A DNA stretch of 64,000 nt, taken from Fonsecaea monophora. Lineage: Eukaryota; Ascomycota; Eurotiomycetes; Chaetothyriales; Herpotrichiellaceae. Made by a program: the position numbers and the translations under genes. Below, one piece after another: positions 11,350-22,732 of the stretch (positions are counted from its first letter, which is position 1; each line of letters starts with the position of its first letter). The stretch spans positions 248,001 through 312,000 of the forward strand of contig NW_019173932.1 in NCBI RefSeq assembly GCF_001642475.1. The letters run 5' to 3'. The notes under the pieces are model-generated. The model was not told the origin of the DNA, did not search any database, and saw only the letters and a list, made by a program, of their open reading frames with translations.

Positions 11350-12795
11350 TCATGAGAAATCTCGCCCCTCCAGCACCATCGGCGCAACCAACGTCCAGCT
11401 GTAGATGGCATAACATATCCATGCGCTGATGATCTTGATCCAGCTCGCCCAGTATGTCCGACCCACCGGGGTAAAGTCGCTCGAATTCTCCGGGTCCATT
11501 TTCTGCGTCAAAAGCGTCGCCACCCAGCATGTCGCCATAAGGAAAATCACGTGGAACAGGCTGTAGTTGTACTGCGTCCCTTGACGCTCGTCGTCCTTGG
11601 AGCTGACTTCACCGCTATCTTCATCATCCGAGTCCTCGTCCAGCGCCGACGCCGGGAGCGCCCCGCTTTCCACCGCCGCCCTCATGATCTCGCGCCGTGA
11701 CGCTGGCTGCTGAGACACCAGCCCGTGTTCGTTCTCGTCTTGCGTCAATTGAGCGTACCGGTTCTTGCCCGTGTTCGACCCCATGGCAAACCCTTGTGTA
11801 GCGGCTCGCGTCGTCGTGTATGCGATGGTGAGCATGGTAACAATCGCCCCCAGCACCACCGTAGTTGTCCGTGCTCCCCGCGCACGGATGAGGGGATTGC
11901 AGTGCTTGTCATCAGGTTCCATGGCAACCGCCGAGAACGTGAGGTAGGTGCAGTAAACTGCTACCATGGCTGACTGTGCCAGACCTGCTTTGGGGTTGGC
12001 GTCTTGAATCGTCGGCTGAACACTCAGGAACGTCACGACGAAGAGGAGGACGAGGTTGATGGTGATGGCCGCAATGTTCATGCTGCACCCACTGCTGGCG
12101 AAGAAGATGTACATGACGATCGTCATGGCGAGTGCAGCCAGATACATCCCCAAGCTTGACCCCATAAGTAAAACTTGCCACAGCCGGTAGTTTGGCCCAT
12201 CACCTTCATCAATCTTGTCCTGACAGAGTTCTGCCCACGTGTGGGCGAGATCGACGAGAAGAATCAACCCCAAGAGCACGAAGAGCATCGCCCCCACATA
12301 TGCAACGTAGTTGCCCCAGAACATGAAAAAGCCCTCGGGTATAAAAAAAGAGATGACGATGAAGCCGATCCAAACCAGCAGTTTCGGACCCCAGAAGCCA
12401 TTCTGCAGACCTGCTCGGGTGTCTTTGGTACTTCGGACTCCAATGAGCAGGATGGAGAGGATCAGATGGAACATGCCCAAGGCAAAATTGATGCGCTGAA
12501 CCGCAAAATACCCATAACACTCAGATGAACCACATTTGAACGTCATATAATCCAGAGTCAGGTGTTCCAGCTTTTTGATGGCCCAAGGTGTGAGCATTAT
12601 CCAGGCCAGAATACTGTTGACCAGCAGAATCATGGCATATGCAATTCTCGTGGCGATGGAGGATCGGAACTTGGACATGCCACAAGGTCCACAGATCATT
12701 GAACATGATGCTGCGCCGCAGCACGAGGCTGCCACTGACCACAGCGTCGCCGCAGATGGCAGGATAAGGGCTGGGATAGCGAGGACACCACCCAT
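11350..12795 (-). CDS. TMS1: Tms1 / SERINC family multi-span membrane protein
   Basis: Vacuole- or endomembrane-located member of the serine-incorporator family; the yeast protein is Tms1, and animal members are described as lipid scramblases. A single uninterrupted frame gives 481 residues. The N-terminus MGGVLAIPALILPSAATLWS with Cys-rich CCGAASCSMICGPCG just after the first membrane span is the family signature. Around ten hydrophobic segments follow, including LVWIGFIVISFFIPEGFFMF and the conserved FLSVQPTIQDANP. A hydrophilic acidic loop (DEDSDDEDSGEVSSKDDE, about residues 394-411) precedes the last two spans near HVIFLMATCWVATLL. The start is the only ATG before the Cys motif, and length agrees with the family (about 470-480). 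It is divergent from the MFS gene. Confidence 0.96.
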   Translation of the reverse strand: MGGVLAIPALILPSAATLWSVAASCCGAASCSMICGPCGMSKFRSSIATRIAYAMILLVNSILAWIMLTPWAIKKLEHLTLDYMTFKCGSSECYGYFAVQRINFALGMFHLILSILLIGVRSTKDTRAGLQNGFWGPKLLVWIGFIVISFFIPEGFFMFWGNYVAYVGAMLFVLLGLILLVDLAHTWAELCQDKIDEGDGPNYRLWQVLLMGSSLGMYLAALAMTIVMYIFFASSGCSMNIAAITINLVLLFVVTFLSVQPTIQDANPKAGLAQSAMVAVYCTYLTFSAVAMEPDDKHCNPLIRARGARTTTVVLGAIVTMLTIAYTTTRAATQGFAMGSNTGKNRYAQLTQDENEHGLVSQQPASRREIMRAAVESGALPASALDEDSDDEDSGEVSSKDDERQGTQYNYSLFHVIFLMATCWVATLLTQKMDPENSSDFTPVGRTYWASWIKIISAWICYAIYSWTLVAPMVLEGRDFS

Positions 12796-13300
12796 GTTGG
12801 AAGTGAGACGGCCTTGTCGAGGTGCCGAGCTTCAAGGTGTGGGCAATTGTGTTTCAGCGGATATCGAGGGTTTGACCCAAGGCAGCGGGATGTTTCTTAT
12901 CGTTACTGGCCTATAATGCTGTGTTGATCGGTGGTAGATGTTGCTGGAAGAAACGGCGAAGAAGCGCAGGCGGCAAGTTCCTCGAGGGAGAAGTGAGGTC
13001 AGAGGCAGCCGGGAAAGCGGCACCTCCAAGGGCAAGTTTGCCGGACGAAGCCTTCTTCCCATTGGCTCATGAATCCGGCGGCATTCCATGCTTTGACTAT
13101 TCTGAGAGAAGCCGTGGTTCGAGGTCGGATCCATTGCCGATTGACAAGTTCCTGGTGCCCCAACGCATAGCCCTCTTTATCTGTGCGTCCTCACCTCACC
13201 TCTCTCACATCTCACCTCGCAGGATCCTGGAGAGATTGAGTCGGTCTTTGCATCGATCATGACGGGATGACCACTGTGGTCTCCAACCAGAACTCTCAAG
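12796..13300. promoter_or_regulatory. Shared promoter region of TMS1 and the MFS transporter
   Basis: Five hundred bases between two divergent membrane-protein genes. CT/CA-rich sequence at 13180-13225 (cacctcacctctctcacatc) resembles the leader of the right-hand gene. No specific operator was identified. Confidence 0.5.
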
Positions 13301-15225
13301 ATGATACGCACTTCAGACCATAAGAAGGCCCGGATCATAACCGTGGTCGCATGCACCATCACCGCATTGGCTTGCGGTTCCAACGTGCGCAGGACCCTTT
13401 CCCCACCACGAGACGACGACTGACCACAATCTTAGTATGGCTACTCCATCTGGGGACCAACTTTCGCAGCTCGCCTCAAGTTGACTGCCACAGACAGCAA
13501 TCTTATCGTACGTTGAGGCCTATGACAATCAAGATTTCCAAGAGCGGGAACGTTGGCTGATATTCGGGGATTACGCAGGGAACCCTGGGCAACTTTGGGA
13601 TGTATGCATTTGGCATTCCTTGTGGTATGATGGTCGATGCGAAAGGGCCCCGATGGGGAGTTGCTTTGAGCATCGTATTGTTCGCCGCTGGGTACTACCC
13701 AATTGCCAAAGGTACGACCTCGGGAGTCCTCTGGTGTCCAAATGAGGCGGCACAAGACAACCTGACACTCAACAGCATACGATGCTGGCCCGGGACACTA
13801 TAGTGTGGCATTGATCTGCCTGTTCTCCTTTTTCACCGGCGCGGGAAGCTGTTCGGCCTTTACTGCATCCATCAAAGCGGGTAAGACCTAACCCCCGAAA
13901 TTGGGTGAGGCTTTGAATTATGGGCTGACTCTATGCAGCTGCCCTGAACTATCCTGAATCTCGAGGGACAGCGACAGCCTTTCCGCTGGCGGCTTTCGGG
14001 CTGAGCGCATTGTTCTTCGCTGGCATCGCCCAATTACTTCCTGGAGGGACATATAACTTTCTCATTCTTTTGGCCGCGGGAACGGTTCTTCTTCCTTTGA
14101 TATGCTTTCCTTTTATGCGAGTTATAGTTCCTCCCACCTACCAACACCTCCCTCAGCACGAACGTCAAGTTCTCCATCGAACCAGATCAACCGGAAGTCG
14201 CCATCTTCCTCATCTCGATGAACCAGGTGCGCCACACACACGAACTCCCAAGACTCAACCCTTAATCAGTGGCGCAGAGCGAGCCCATGACTCCGAAGCC
14301 ATCAACGGGGACGAGGAATCTTCCTTACTCTCCAAAACTTCCAGTCAGGAACAAGACGCCGAAGACCTAGAAAGTTCAAAGCATATCGAGTCTGACAGAA
14401 TGCATGAGCATCCGCATTTAGACATCCGAGGTTTCGCTCTCTTGCCCCATGCCGAGTTTTGGCAGTTATTCTTGATGCTTGGCTTGATGACCGGTATTGG
14501 TCTCATGACGATCAAGTAAGTCTCGGGTTCTTTTCCTCGACCAGGGCTCGTAACACGGGCTGCTAACATATTTTTCTAGTAACATCGGCAACGATGCCCA
14601 AGCTCTTTGGAAACACTACGACCCTTCCACTCCCGAGTCCTTTATCGAAAGCCGTCAAGCAATGCATGTCTCTATTCTTTCCTTCTGCAGCTTCAGTGGT
14701 CGTCTCCTATCCGGCATCGGGTCCGACATTCTCGTGGCGAGGCTTAACCGGTCTCGGTTTTGGTGCTTGTTTGCGTCTGCTTTGACATTTTGTGTGGCAC
14801 AAGTGGTCGCCACGGCTGTGTCGAACCCCCATTATCTCATATTGGTGTCAGGGTTCACCGGCCTGGCATATGGAATGTTGTTTGGAGTGTACCCGAGCCT
14901 CGTCGCACATTGCTTTGGTGTCCACGGTCTCTCGCAGAACTGGGGAACAATGACGCTCGCCCCAGTCATCTCCGGCAACGTCTTCAACATTCTATACGGA
15001 AAGATCTACGACGCGCATTCAGTCCGGAATGATGAAGAAGGACACATGGAGTGTCTTGTTGGGAATGACTGTTACCGAACCGCGTACTGGGTGACTTTCG
15101 GTGCGTCGGTGCTCGGTGTGGGATGCTGTCTGTGGAGCATCTGGCACGAAAGTCAGGTGCACAAAGCTCAAGGAAAAGACGGAAAGCTAGACAGGAGGAG
15201 ATCGGACCATGAAAGAGTGGCCTGA
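13301..15225 (+). CDS. Major facilitator transporter, nodulin-like / monocarboxylate type
   Basis: Predicted 12-span membrane transporter of 538 residues. Six exons: 13301-13384, 13436-13507, 13579-13711, 13776-13880, 13939-14515 and 14580-15225. All junctions are GT-AG and keep the frame; the last intron has gctaac as branch point. Joined exons give SNYGYSIWGPTFAARL, GNFGMYAFGIPCGMMVDAKG (the loop 2-3 signature D-x-x-G), FFTGAGSCSAFTASIKAAAL and a C-terminal half containing SFSGRLLSGIGSDIL and YGMLFGVYPSLVAHCFG. A hydrophilic loop of about 100 residues rich in Ser/Glu/His divides the two halves. The architecture resembles yeast YMR155W and the Mch1 group; the substrate is unknown. The ATG at 13301 is the first in frame and is followed directly by a short basic stretch and span 1. 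Confidence 0.9.
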
Positions 15226-16306
15226 TTTGAGGTCTGTTTCTGGTGAAGGTGCCATTAATATAGACTATGCTTTTGTCTCTTTTCGCGCGAGCTATCTACC
15301 TACTCACATTCTGGGCTGTGTGTGACTAGCATACTTGGACCAAACCTATGAGCATAGGTACGAGTACATTGGATTTAGAGATTCTACGCCAGAGAATTTA
15401 GAATTTGGAATGAGCAATGAACACGGGGGGAAAGGGGGAACTGGAATGAAAAGGGGGGTGGTGTTTTATAAGGGATTGACAATTTATAAGTATACAACCA
15501 AGCCCATGTGTACGTTACGTATGTACCTACAGTGCCTACAGTTGCTACAGTATCTGCAGTATCTGCCGTATGTATGTACGTATGTATGTATACAATATAG
15601 ACATCTATTTACCTACCCAGTGTCTTACCTCGTATCTACCTGACCCACTAGGTACGCAATCACATGCACACGGACCAGGACGGACTAGCAGTAGAACAAA
15701 AGGGCGATTGAGCTTGAGGTACTGTATCTATGTATGTAGGTATCATACGCTCTTGTGCTGACAGCTTGAGATTCAATCCCATACTCATACCCATACACAT
15801 ACCCATGTCCATACCTTCCCTGTCGCTATCCCTATTCCTCCTGCTATCCACGTCCACATCCTCGGAATAATGACGCCAATGACCCTATTGGTTAGAAGCC
15901 ATGGGAGAAAAAGGGCTCGTGCACAGTAAAAAAAACAGAGGCTAGTAACAACAGTATTGAATGGGGAATTTGATCAAAGTGCGCTGATGCACTGTAATGC
16001 CACCACTCCCGTCAACGCCGCAGGAAGTCCTTCTCGTTCCAGAATATCCTTTCATGTGACACCATGCCACAGAATTAAGCCACTCGAAACAACCAACCCA
16101 GGCCGTTTCCAACGACCCTTGTTTACCATAAAAGTGTCTGGCAGTAACCCTTTTTCCTAGTGATTCCTCCATTTGGAAACCCCCACCGAATGAAATGATT
16201 TTGCTCCGTGTCCAACTCCATGTTCAACTCCGTCACGCACAACGATCATCACATGTGGTACGTGGCTCGTAAATTCTTCGGGTCATCATCTTGCCACTCC
16301 TGAGGC
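15226..16306. other. Convergent spacer with TATG/CAGTATCTG simple repeats
   Basis: 3' flanks of two convergent genes. Around 15545-15595 lie repeated cagtatctg units followed by tatgtatg/tacgtatg units, and at 15779-15815 repeated catacccata units. No coding or RNA gene seen. Confidence 0.6.
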
Positions 16307-17395
16307 TCAAGCTTTGTCCGGTTCGATGGTGACCCGTGCCACCTCAGCCGCAGCAGAAGCCTCTTCCTGAGCAGCTGTTGTCGGTGCGTTATTTACCGGC
16401 GGATTGCTGACTAGATTAGAGGGTGTGGCAGGGGTATTTGCCGGAGCGGCGGTCAGTTCGCTGATCTGCTTTTCCAGTTCGCGAATCCGCATTCTCAGCA
16501 TCTGATTCTCGCGAGTCAAGTTGGCGGTCTCTGCCTGGTAAAAGGCAGTCTCGTCGCGGAAACTGTTTCTCCGTGCCGTGCTGATCGACTCGAGGGGCGA
16601 TGGGGGCCAATCACCACTTGTAGTATTGCCGGTGCTTGAGTCCTGGCCCGGCTGTGGTCGGAGGGCTGGCGAACGGCTTGCGCTAGAAGGTCCGCGCGAG
16701 ATGCGTCTTGTGAGCGGAGGGACGGTGGGAACTGCGGGGTGAACCGATGGAAAGATTATCGAGCGTTCCGAGGCAGGCGTTTCGTCGTCGACCACTGCGG
16801 TGCTGCTGCCAGCCAGAGCCGAGTTGGGTTGTGAGGACTGCCGGGAGTGATGCCCGTTCTGGCCTTGACTGTTTCGGAGTGCGTCAAGTTGCAGCTGTTG
16901 CTCTCGGATCATCTGTAGCATCCGATTTACTTGCGCTTCTTGCTCCTGTTCCAGCTCATTATGGATTTCTCCGAGACTAGGCTGACGCTGATGGTGCGGA
17001 TCGCCTGTGGCAATGGCAGACCTTCCACCGATGGTAGGGGGGCTCGCCGAGGCGTAGCTGTGACCGAACCCGATTCTCGGATCGCTACTGGAGAGTTCGC
17101 CGGGACTGGGAATGCTCGGATCGTTCAGGTTGAGGTTCATGGCGACCTGCGAGCGACGACGATCACTGGGCATCCGACCCAGGCGAGGAGAGCCCCTGTT
17201 GCTCAAAGAGGACCTCCTGGACTCATTTGCAGCATTTGTCACAGCGGCAGCAGCGAGAGATATGGAAGAGCTTCGAGGAGAAGGGGTTTGTTGGCGGTTG
17301 GGAGGAATGGTGGTAGACTGCAGGGAGCGGGGTTGCATCGGTGAGGAAGACATCGATCTGGAGGGCGGAAGAGAGTTTAGGTCTGGAGGAGCCAT
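16307..17395 (-). CDS. Conserved Ser/Pro-rich protein with C-terminal coiled coil, function unknown
   Basis: 362 residues in one frame. The start at 17395 (MAPPDLNSLPPSRSMSSSPM) is preferred over upstream frame extension because that beginning is typical of a conserved mould family and the sequence before it reads like leader DNA. The protein is low-complexity and rich in Ser, Pro and Arg with many SP sites. It has a helical patch at about 139-175 (SLGEIHNELEQEQEAQVNRM) and a heptad-like coiled coil at about 283-314 (TRENQMLRMRIRELEKQISE), followed by an Ala/Thr/Pro tail. I recognise it as a widely conserved but, to my knowledge, uncharacterised Pezizomycotina protein. Multiple SP and RRS/RRxS sites suggest heavy phosphorylation (inference). 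Confidence 0.8.
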   Translation of the reverse strand: MAPPDLNSLPPSRSMSSSPMQPRSLQSTTIPPNRQQTPSPRSSSISLAAAAVTNAANESRRSSLSNRGSPRLGRMPSDRRRSQVAMNLNLNDPSIPSPGELSSSDPRIGFGHSYASASPPTIGGRSAIATGDPHHQRQPSLGEIHNELEQEQEAQVNRMLQMIREQQLQLDALRNSQGQNGHHSRQSSQPNSALAGSSTAVVDDETPASERSIIFPSVHPAVPTVPPLTRRISRGPSSASRSPALRPQPGQDSSTGNTTSGDWPPSPLESISTARRNSFRDETAFYQAETANLTRENQMLRMRIRELEKQISELTAAPANTPATPSNLVSNPPVNNAPTTAAQEEASAAAEVARVTIEPDKA

Positions 17396-18609
17396 CACAA
17401 AACGAGAGGGACTAGCAGAGAGAGAGGGAGGAAACGATATTAGTAGAAATGATGTACGGGTAGGGTGGAAATGATTACTGCGGTGGTTGTCATGCCACGA
17501 CGCAATATCGTCAGGGTTAATCAAGGGAAATGGAGGGGGGATGGCGAAGAGAACAATACAGTGGGCAGCTGACTGGACAAGATGCTTGGCAGAAGGCAAT
17601 AGAGCTAATAACACAAGGGATAAGTTCTCTAAGGAAGCCTCATTGTATTCGTAATTGCTCAGGCACTGGTCGTGTTGGTTAACCACTGAGTATGTGGAAC
17701 TAAATGGCCCGGCTGGAGGAGGGAAAACGGGTGAGAAGCATCAAGCACAGATGAGTGTTTTGTGAAATAAGCAGCTATGACGACGATGGCCTGAGGTTTG
17801 GACTCGTAAGCGGAACAGCATGAGGTGGAGAGGGCGAGGGGCAAGGGACAAGGCTGTGTCACAGGGCTAGAGAAACAAGAGACTGGATGCCTGGCACCTT
17901 CCGGGCTGTACACCTGTAGGGCTGTTGAGGTGTTACTGGGTGGCACAAGGCATCCCTATGACTAACCTTAAGGCTTGTCCAGGCTTCCAGGGACACCCGC
18001 TGCTGCCCGGAAGAGTTTCTTGGGGATGGACGCGGGAAAGGGAACCACTGAGGCGACCTCTCGTGCCTCTCCAACCAATACGTCATTCAAGTCACGTCTC
18101 CTCCAGGCAACCTGGAATGCACCCAGGCACCTCGGCCACTCGTCTGCTTGTTGTGCCTCTCCCAGACTTCGCCCCTTCTCGAAATTGAACGCGTTCGAGT
18201 AAACAACCACAGTACTCGGTAGTGAGAGAGAGCCAAAGCTACAAAACCAGAAGAACATCGACACTGTGTCCAATCACATCCTCCACCCCAAATTGGCGAC
18301 CGTGGGCCTGCACTAATACCGGATCGGGAGCTGGTTGTTTACATACTTGGGGAGTAGCTTCACCCTCCCCTTCCTCCCAGCCACTTGGATTTTTACCCGC
18401 TTTTGTGCTGGCTGCCCGTCCAACGTCCGCTCCCCCCCAGCCTCCTTCATCATCGTACACCATCACAACATCCGCCACTCATCCATCCCTCCCTCCGATC
18501 TCGCCGTCGCATTTCTTTCCTCTGCCTACGTCTCACATACACAATCGCGTTGCGCACATCAAGACGAAAAGATCGCGCACTTGTTCCACACTGTGCCTGT
18601 TTGGCCATC
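17396..18609. promoter_or_regulatory. Divergent promoter region, 1.2 kb
   Basis: Lies between the coiled-coil protein and the SAP-like membrane protein. The stretch 18355-18550 is CT-rich and probably leader or promoter of the right-hand gene. No supported gene; short frames on both strands are not family-like. Confidence 0.5.
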
Positions 18610-19814
18610 ATGTCAGGGTTACCATATCTACAGAAACTGCGCAAGAGCGACCTCACCGAGTTCGCCGAGACCAGCAAATTGCCTGAGTACGTCCCTCCTC
18701 CTCGCGCCTGGTACCGACGCGTCGTTGTCTGAGTCGCATGACCTGGCGCATGCTTGCTGACTAGTATGCGACCGCAGTTATGCTCATTTGAAGAAGGCTG
18801 AGCTCGAGATCGCTCTCGACGAACACTTGCGCTCCAACTCGACGACCTACGGCAAGGATCCCTCTTTGAGCGAATACTACAAGCGTCTGGCGAGCAGCTC
18901 GCGATCGCCCACCAAGAGAACGGCAGCCGAAAAGGTCTCGGACAGTGTCAAGACGGACGACGATGTCCCTGCTCCTGTTAAAAAGCCGAGAAGGAAGACA
19001 ACCTCGACCACTCAAGAAGCGTATGTATCGCGGCTCGTTCTCGTCCCCTTGGCCATCGCTGACAATTGCGCTCAATAGAGAGGAACCAGCACCAGTCGTC
19101 AATGCGCTCATCAAGACCCCAGCCAAAGAGGTCGCGCGTCGGACTTCGATTCTGGCCTCCCAGATTCCCATACCGCCCTCGCCAGCCGTCGTCACGGACG
19201 CCATTGACCAACAGACGCGTCGCATTCGAACCTCCATCTCCCATGCGTATGAGCAAACTCAGATCCATGAATTTGCTGATGCCACACGCGATATTCTCTC
19301 GTCACCTATGACGGTCATCGTGCTCGCTCTCCTGCTGGAGGCATATGGCCTCCGCCCGCAAATCTTGCCCAACAAGCTGTTGACTGAAGTTCCCCCCATC
19401 CCGTACATCAAGTCAACCAAGACACCAATCCTGGTGCCAGATCTTTTCCTGCTACTGGATTCCAAGTTCTGGTCCCCATTCTCACTGTGGATCCTGACTT
19501 CGCTGGTTCTCCCAGCCGCCATTTCGTACTTCATCAATCTACCGCTGAAGGCTCATCCTAGCCACAGTTATTCGACGCGTCGAGCGGCTCTCCAGGCGAA
19601 CACGCAAATGCAATTCGATCCCTTCATTTTCAGTCTCGCCAAAGGGTTGATTGTATATCTGGTGTATGCCTATCACTACTCCCTGGGTGGGCTCTACAGT
19701 AACTATACGATTGCGACCGTCAATGAGAGTATTCCAGGCGGCTACTTTGCTGTGTTGGTCGGGTCAGGCTTGGGCGCTGCGGTCAGCTTGTACGAAGCTG
19801 TCCTGAAGAAATAG
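18610..19814 (+). CDS. Predicted membrane protein with N-terminal SAP-like motif
   Basis: 351 residues from exons 18610-18686, 18778-19020 and 19079-19814, all GT-AG with frame kept. Residues about 8-45 (LRKSDLTEFAETSKLPDYAH then LKKAELEIALDEHL) read as two short helices around a turn, the pattern of SAP/helix-extension-helix DNA-binding motifs. A basic, Lys/Ser/Pro-rich linker contains KKPRRK, a likely nuclear-import signal. Four hydrophobic segments follow at about 183-198, 237-262, 292-307 and 328-348. The combination of SAP-like motif, basic linker and membrane spans recalls inner nuclear membrane proteins such as Heh1/Src1, but the C-terminal part is not the MSC domain of those. I know it only as a conserved mould protein without assigned function; nuclear-envelope location is inference. 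Confidence 0.82.
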
Positions 19815-20600
19815 GGGATTATGGGATCGATGCGAACCTACAGAGAATCGGTACTGCTAGGGGATACGCAGTACCACGAAGCATTGGGTCTGGATGTGTA
19901 CAGTGCTTAGGGTATTGGGGATGTCCATTTGGGAACACAGGTTGATACGAGTTACGATTATTGTCGGTTGACCATTGACGGCGCTGAGGGTTTCAGGTGG
20001 CTTCTACTTTCGAAGTTCCGTTTCCATGAGTTCGGTCGATTCGGCTCTATACCCATGGCGATAATATTGGGGCTGGTGCATGTCTGGTGTCTGCACTGGT
20101 GACTGGGTTGGAAAGGTTCATGTTCTTGTTTAGATACAAATCACAATCGCTTTGAAATTGAATTATGCACTTTCAGCATCTCGATCTTGGTAGCTTTTTT
20201 TGGGCTTCTTGTAACACTGGTTGATCCTCGACGAATATAATTCAGATGGTTGCACGAGAATAGAGGCGAAGTTTCATTCCAGGCTGCCACTTGGCACAAA
20301 TGAATTAATACACCAGGATATGTACGATGTAATACCTCGTATCCTGACCATGTAGGCGAGTGCCCCGCAGACCATGCGAAAGGGGCCAATTTCTCGTGGA
20401 ACAGTCAGTCAAGACCGAGCTTTCTTGATCTTCAGGCAGCCAGCTGCGGGATTCGAGGTGATGTGATAGCAATCTTGTCTCTCATGATTGCACCATCAAT
20501 TCGACATTGAACAATCTCTTCTTTCAGGTCTTCACCGTCTCGGTGGATGGAAATCCATTTCCGCCTTTTCTAGGCGCTCCCCAGTCCGTGCAGCACCATC
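19815..20600. other. Spacer, no gene seen
   Basis: 3' flank of the SAP-like gene and upstream region of the ankyrin-type gene. Short frames only. Confidence 0.6.
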
Positions 20601-22117
20601 ATGGATCCTGGCACGGTGTTCTCTGTTCTTGAGATTGTGGGCGCCGTGGTGAGACGCCTCGTCGAGGCTGGTCAGACTATGCACGATGCGCCAGAGGGTC
20701 TGACGCGAGTGATCAACGAGACGGAGAAGCTTCGGGGGCTGCTGGACCGGCTCTTGATCTTTCAACGGGCCCTTCCTCAGGAACAGCGAGACATCATCGA
20801 CAAACAAGTGAACACGACCGAATGGAGAGATCTTCTGACAGATCTGGACAACCTCACGTCTGGCAGGAAACCCGGAGACACTGGATCCGGAGGCGGAGGA
20901 GGGGAGAAGATGAAGCTCGCTGACCGGTGGTGGTGGCTCCGGAGGAAAGACGTCGTCGAGGACAAGGTGAGGAAATTGCAGGAACAGACCGAATGGATCT
21001 CGAAGCGGCTCGTCAAGTATTTCCATCATTTTTCTTCCCTCGTTCAAGCTGCGCCAGGTGAAGAAAGAAACTGACCAAGAACAAATACATCGTTTTGTAC
21101 AGCGAGTACCTCTTCGAACACCACCAACAGCTCTCTCAGAATTCTAAGCAAGTCTCAAAGATTCTGGACCTGGTCATGTCCGTGGCGCTCAAGTTGAACT
21201 CGGACAATCTGCCCTCGCCTCGATTCGACGACAACGGCGTATACTCTCCCTACAAGGCCGAGGGGATCGCCTGGTACGGGCAGTACCGCTGCAAGCCCGG
21301 CCAGGATCTCTCCATGCCCTACTTTCGCGACCGACGACTGCTGGCAGAAAGAGCCTGGGTTGGCAACTGGAATGGGGTGATGGAATTGCTCGGGATAGCT
21401 CGCAAGGAATACAGGCAGAATTGGATCAATTGCCCTCCTATTTGCATGTCTCCAAGATCTTCCACATATGCTATTCGAAGCTTATACTGACTTGTCTCTC
21501 TAGACAAAGCGACCGAGCAAAACAAAATCACCAGTGGGTTTAGACCCCTTCACCAAGCCGCGTGGCACGGTGACAAGTCAGCCGTGGAATCTCTGTTAAA
21601 AGAAGGAGCCTGGCGTGAGTGATGCAGCGTTTTTGCACGTGGTTTGCTTTGGGACACGGCTGATTTACTCTGGTCAGGTCTCGTGAGAACTTCGCGAGCG
21701 ACCAAAGATTCGACCGAACACAGCACGCCACTGGACGTTGCCCGAGACCACGGGTGGAAAGATCTCTACGACAATCTCAGCCCAGTCATGAGACGGCCCG
21801 TGAGCCACAAGACCCTGCACACCCTACAGACGCACCTTCACGACTTGATCAAAGACACCTTTGGAGGCCATCCAGACGCGCATCTCGACTGTTTTCTCCT
21901 CCCGGAGCTGGAAATCCTGACCGAGTTTGAGCGGTCGCGCATCTGGTTCCCTCTGAACCCTGAACTGCCGGACACAAGGGACGGCCTCGCCGTCCACATC
22001 ATCCTGGAGCGGAACGAGCTGGTTGCCGTTATGCGATGGGATAAAGTCAAGAGGAGGACCTATCGGATTTCCACGTCGAAAGTCCAGGAGATCCAGCAAG
22101 CCGTTGTCCTTCGCTAA
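20601..22117 (+). CDS. Ankyrin-type protein with NLR-like N-terminal region
   Basis: 435 residues from exons 20601-21016, 21103-21443, 21504-21614 and 21678-22117. The intron after 21443 appears to use a GC donor (GCATGT) with a CTCTAG acceptor; it is the only join that keeps the frame and gives PPIYKATEQNK before the ankyrin unit. The N-terminal 150 residues (FSVLEIVGAVVRRLVEAGQT, then INETEKLRGLLDRL) are helical and resemble the N-terminal region found on fungal NLR/STAND and ankyrin proteins. Exons 3 and 4 read RPLHQAAWHGDKSAVESLL, GAWR, then STPLDVARDHGWKDLYDNLS, RRPVSHKTLHTLQTHLHDLI and WFPLNPELPDTRDGLAVHII, a pattern I know from a lineage-expanded mould family. No nucleotide-binding motif is present. 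Role unknown; a recognition or heterokaryon-related role would be speculation. Confidence 0.78.
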
Positions 22118-22732
22118 GTGAGCCCTTACCGAAAAGTAAATAGAAGGGACGAGTAAGCGGCGGTGGCGAGCTGACGATGTGGTGATGTTTCTATGAGTGA
22201 TGACGGGGTGTCTCAAGAGACCCAGTATGGGGAATGATTGCACTTTTCTCGCCAAACCTCTTGGAGGGACTAGTTGAGGCTCGATAATCTATATCTCACT
22301 TGGTTTATTCGATTACAGGACAGATCCAAAGGCCACATGCTACTTGAGGCCGTCGTACAGAAGCATCTGTTGGTAGATCCTTGGAAGTTACAATAGCTGT
22401 ACCCGTCATCCTCCTCGATGTGATGGTTAGATGAATGGTATGTCGATGCAAGAGTTGACGCTGCTTGGACCAAATCCGCAAATTCTCAGCCTCGCCAGAA
22501 TCAACCTCAATTAGGATAAGCGGTGAAAAACCAAGGATGCGGATAGGGCGGCATCATTTTGTGCCAAAACCAGGGGGAATGCCCACGAACTACTCATATT
22601 GGCATGCTTGGCAAGGCTACGGCATCATAGCCTCGTCCCAATATCAAGTGCCCAGTAACTTTATGAGTTGTTCTTGGATACTCTTCCGGGCAGGAAACAC
22701 TGTGCTCGATAATAACCACACAACCCGGAGAG
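22118..22732. other. Spacer upstream of the METTL16-like gene
   Basis: No gene supported. Contains the presumed promoter of the RNA methyltransferase gene; the ATG at 22733 lies in agagATGCC. Confidence 0.55.
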
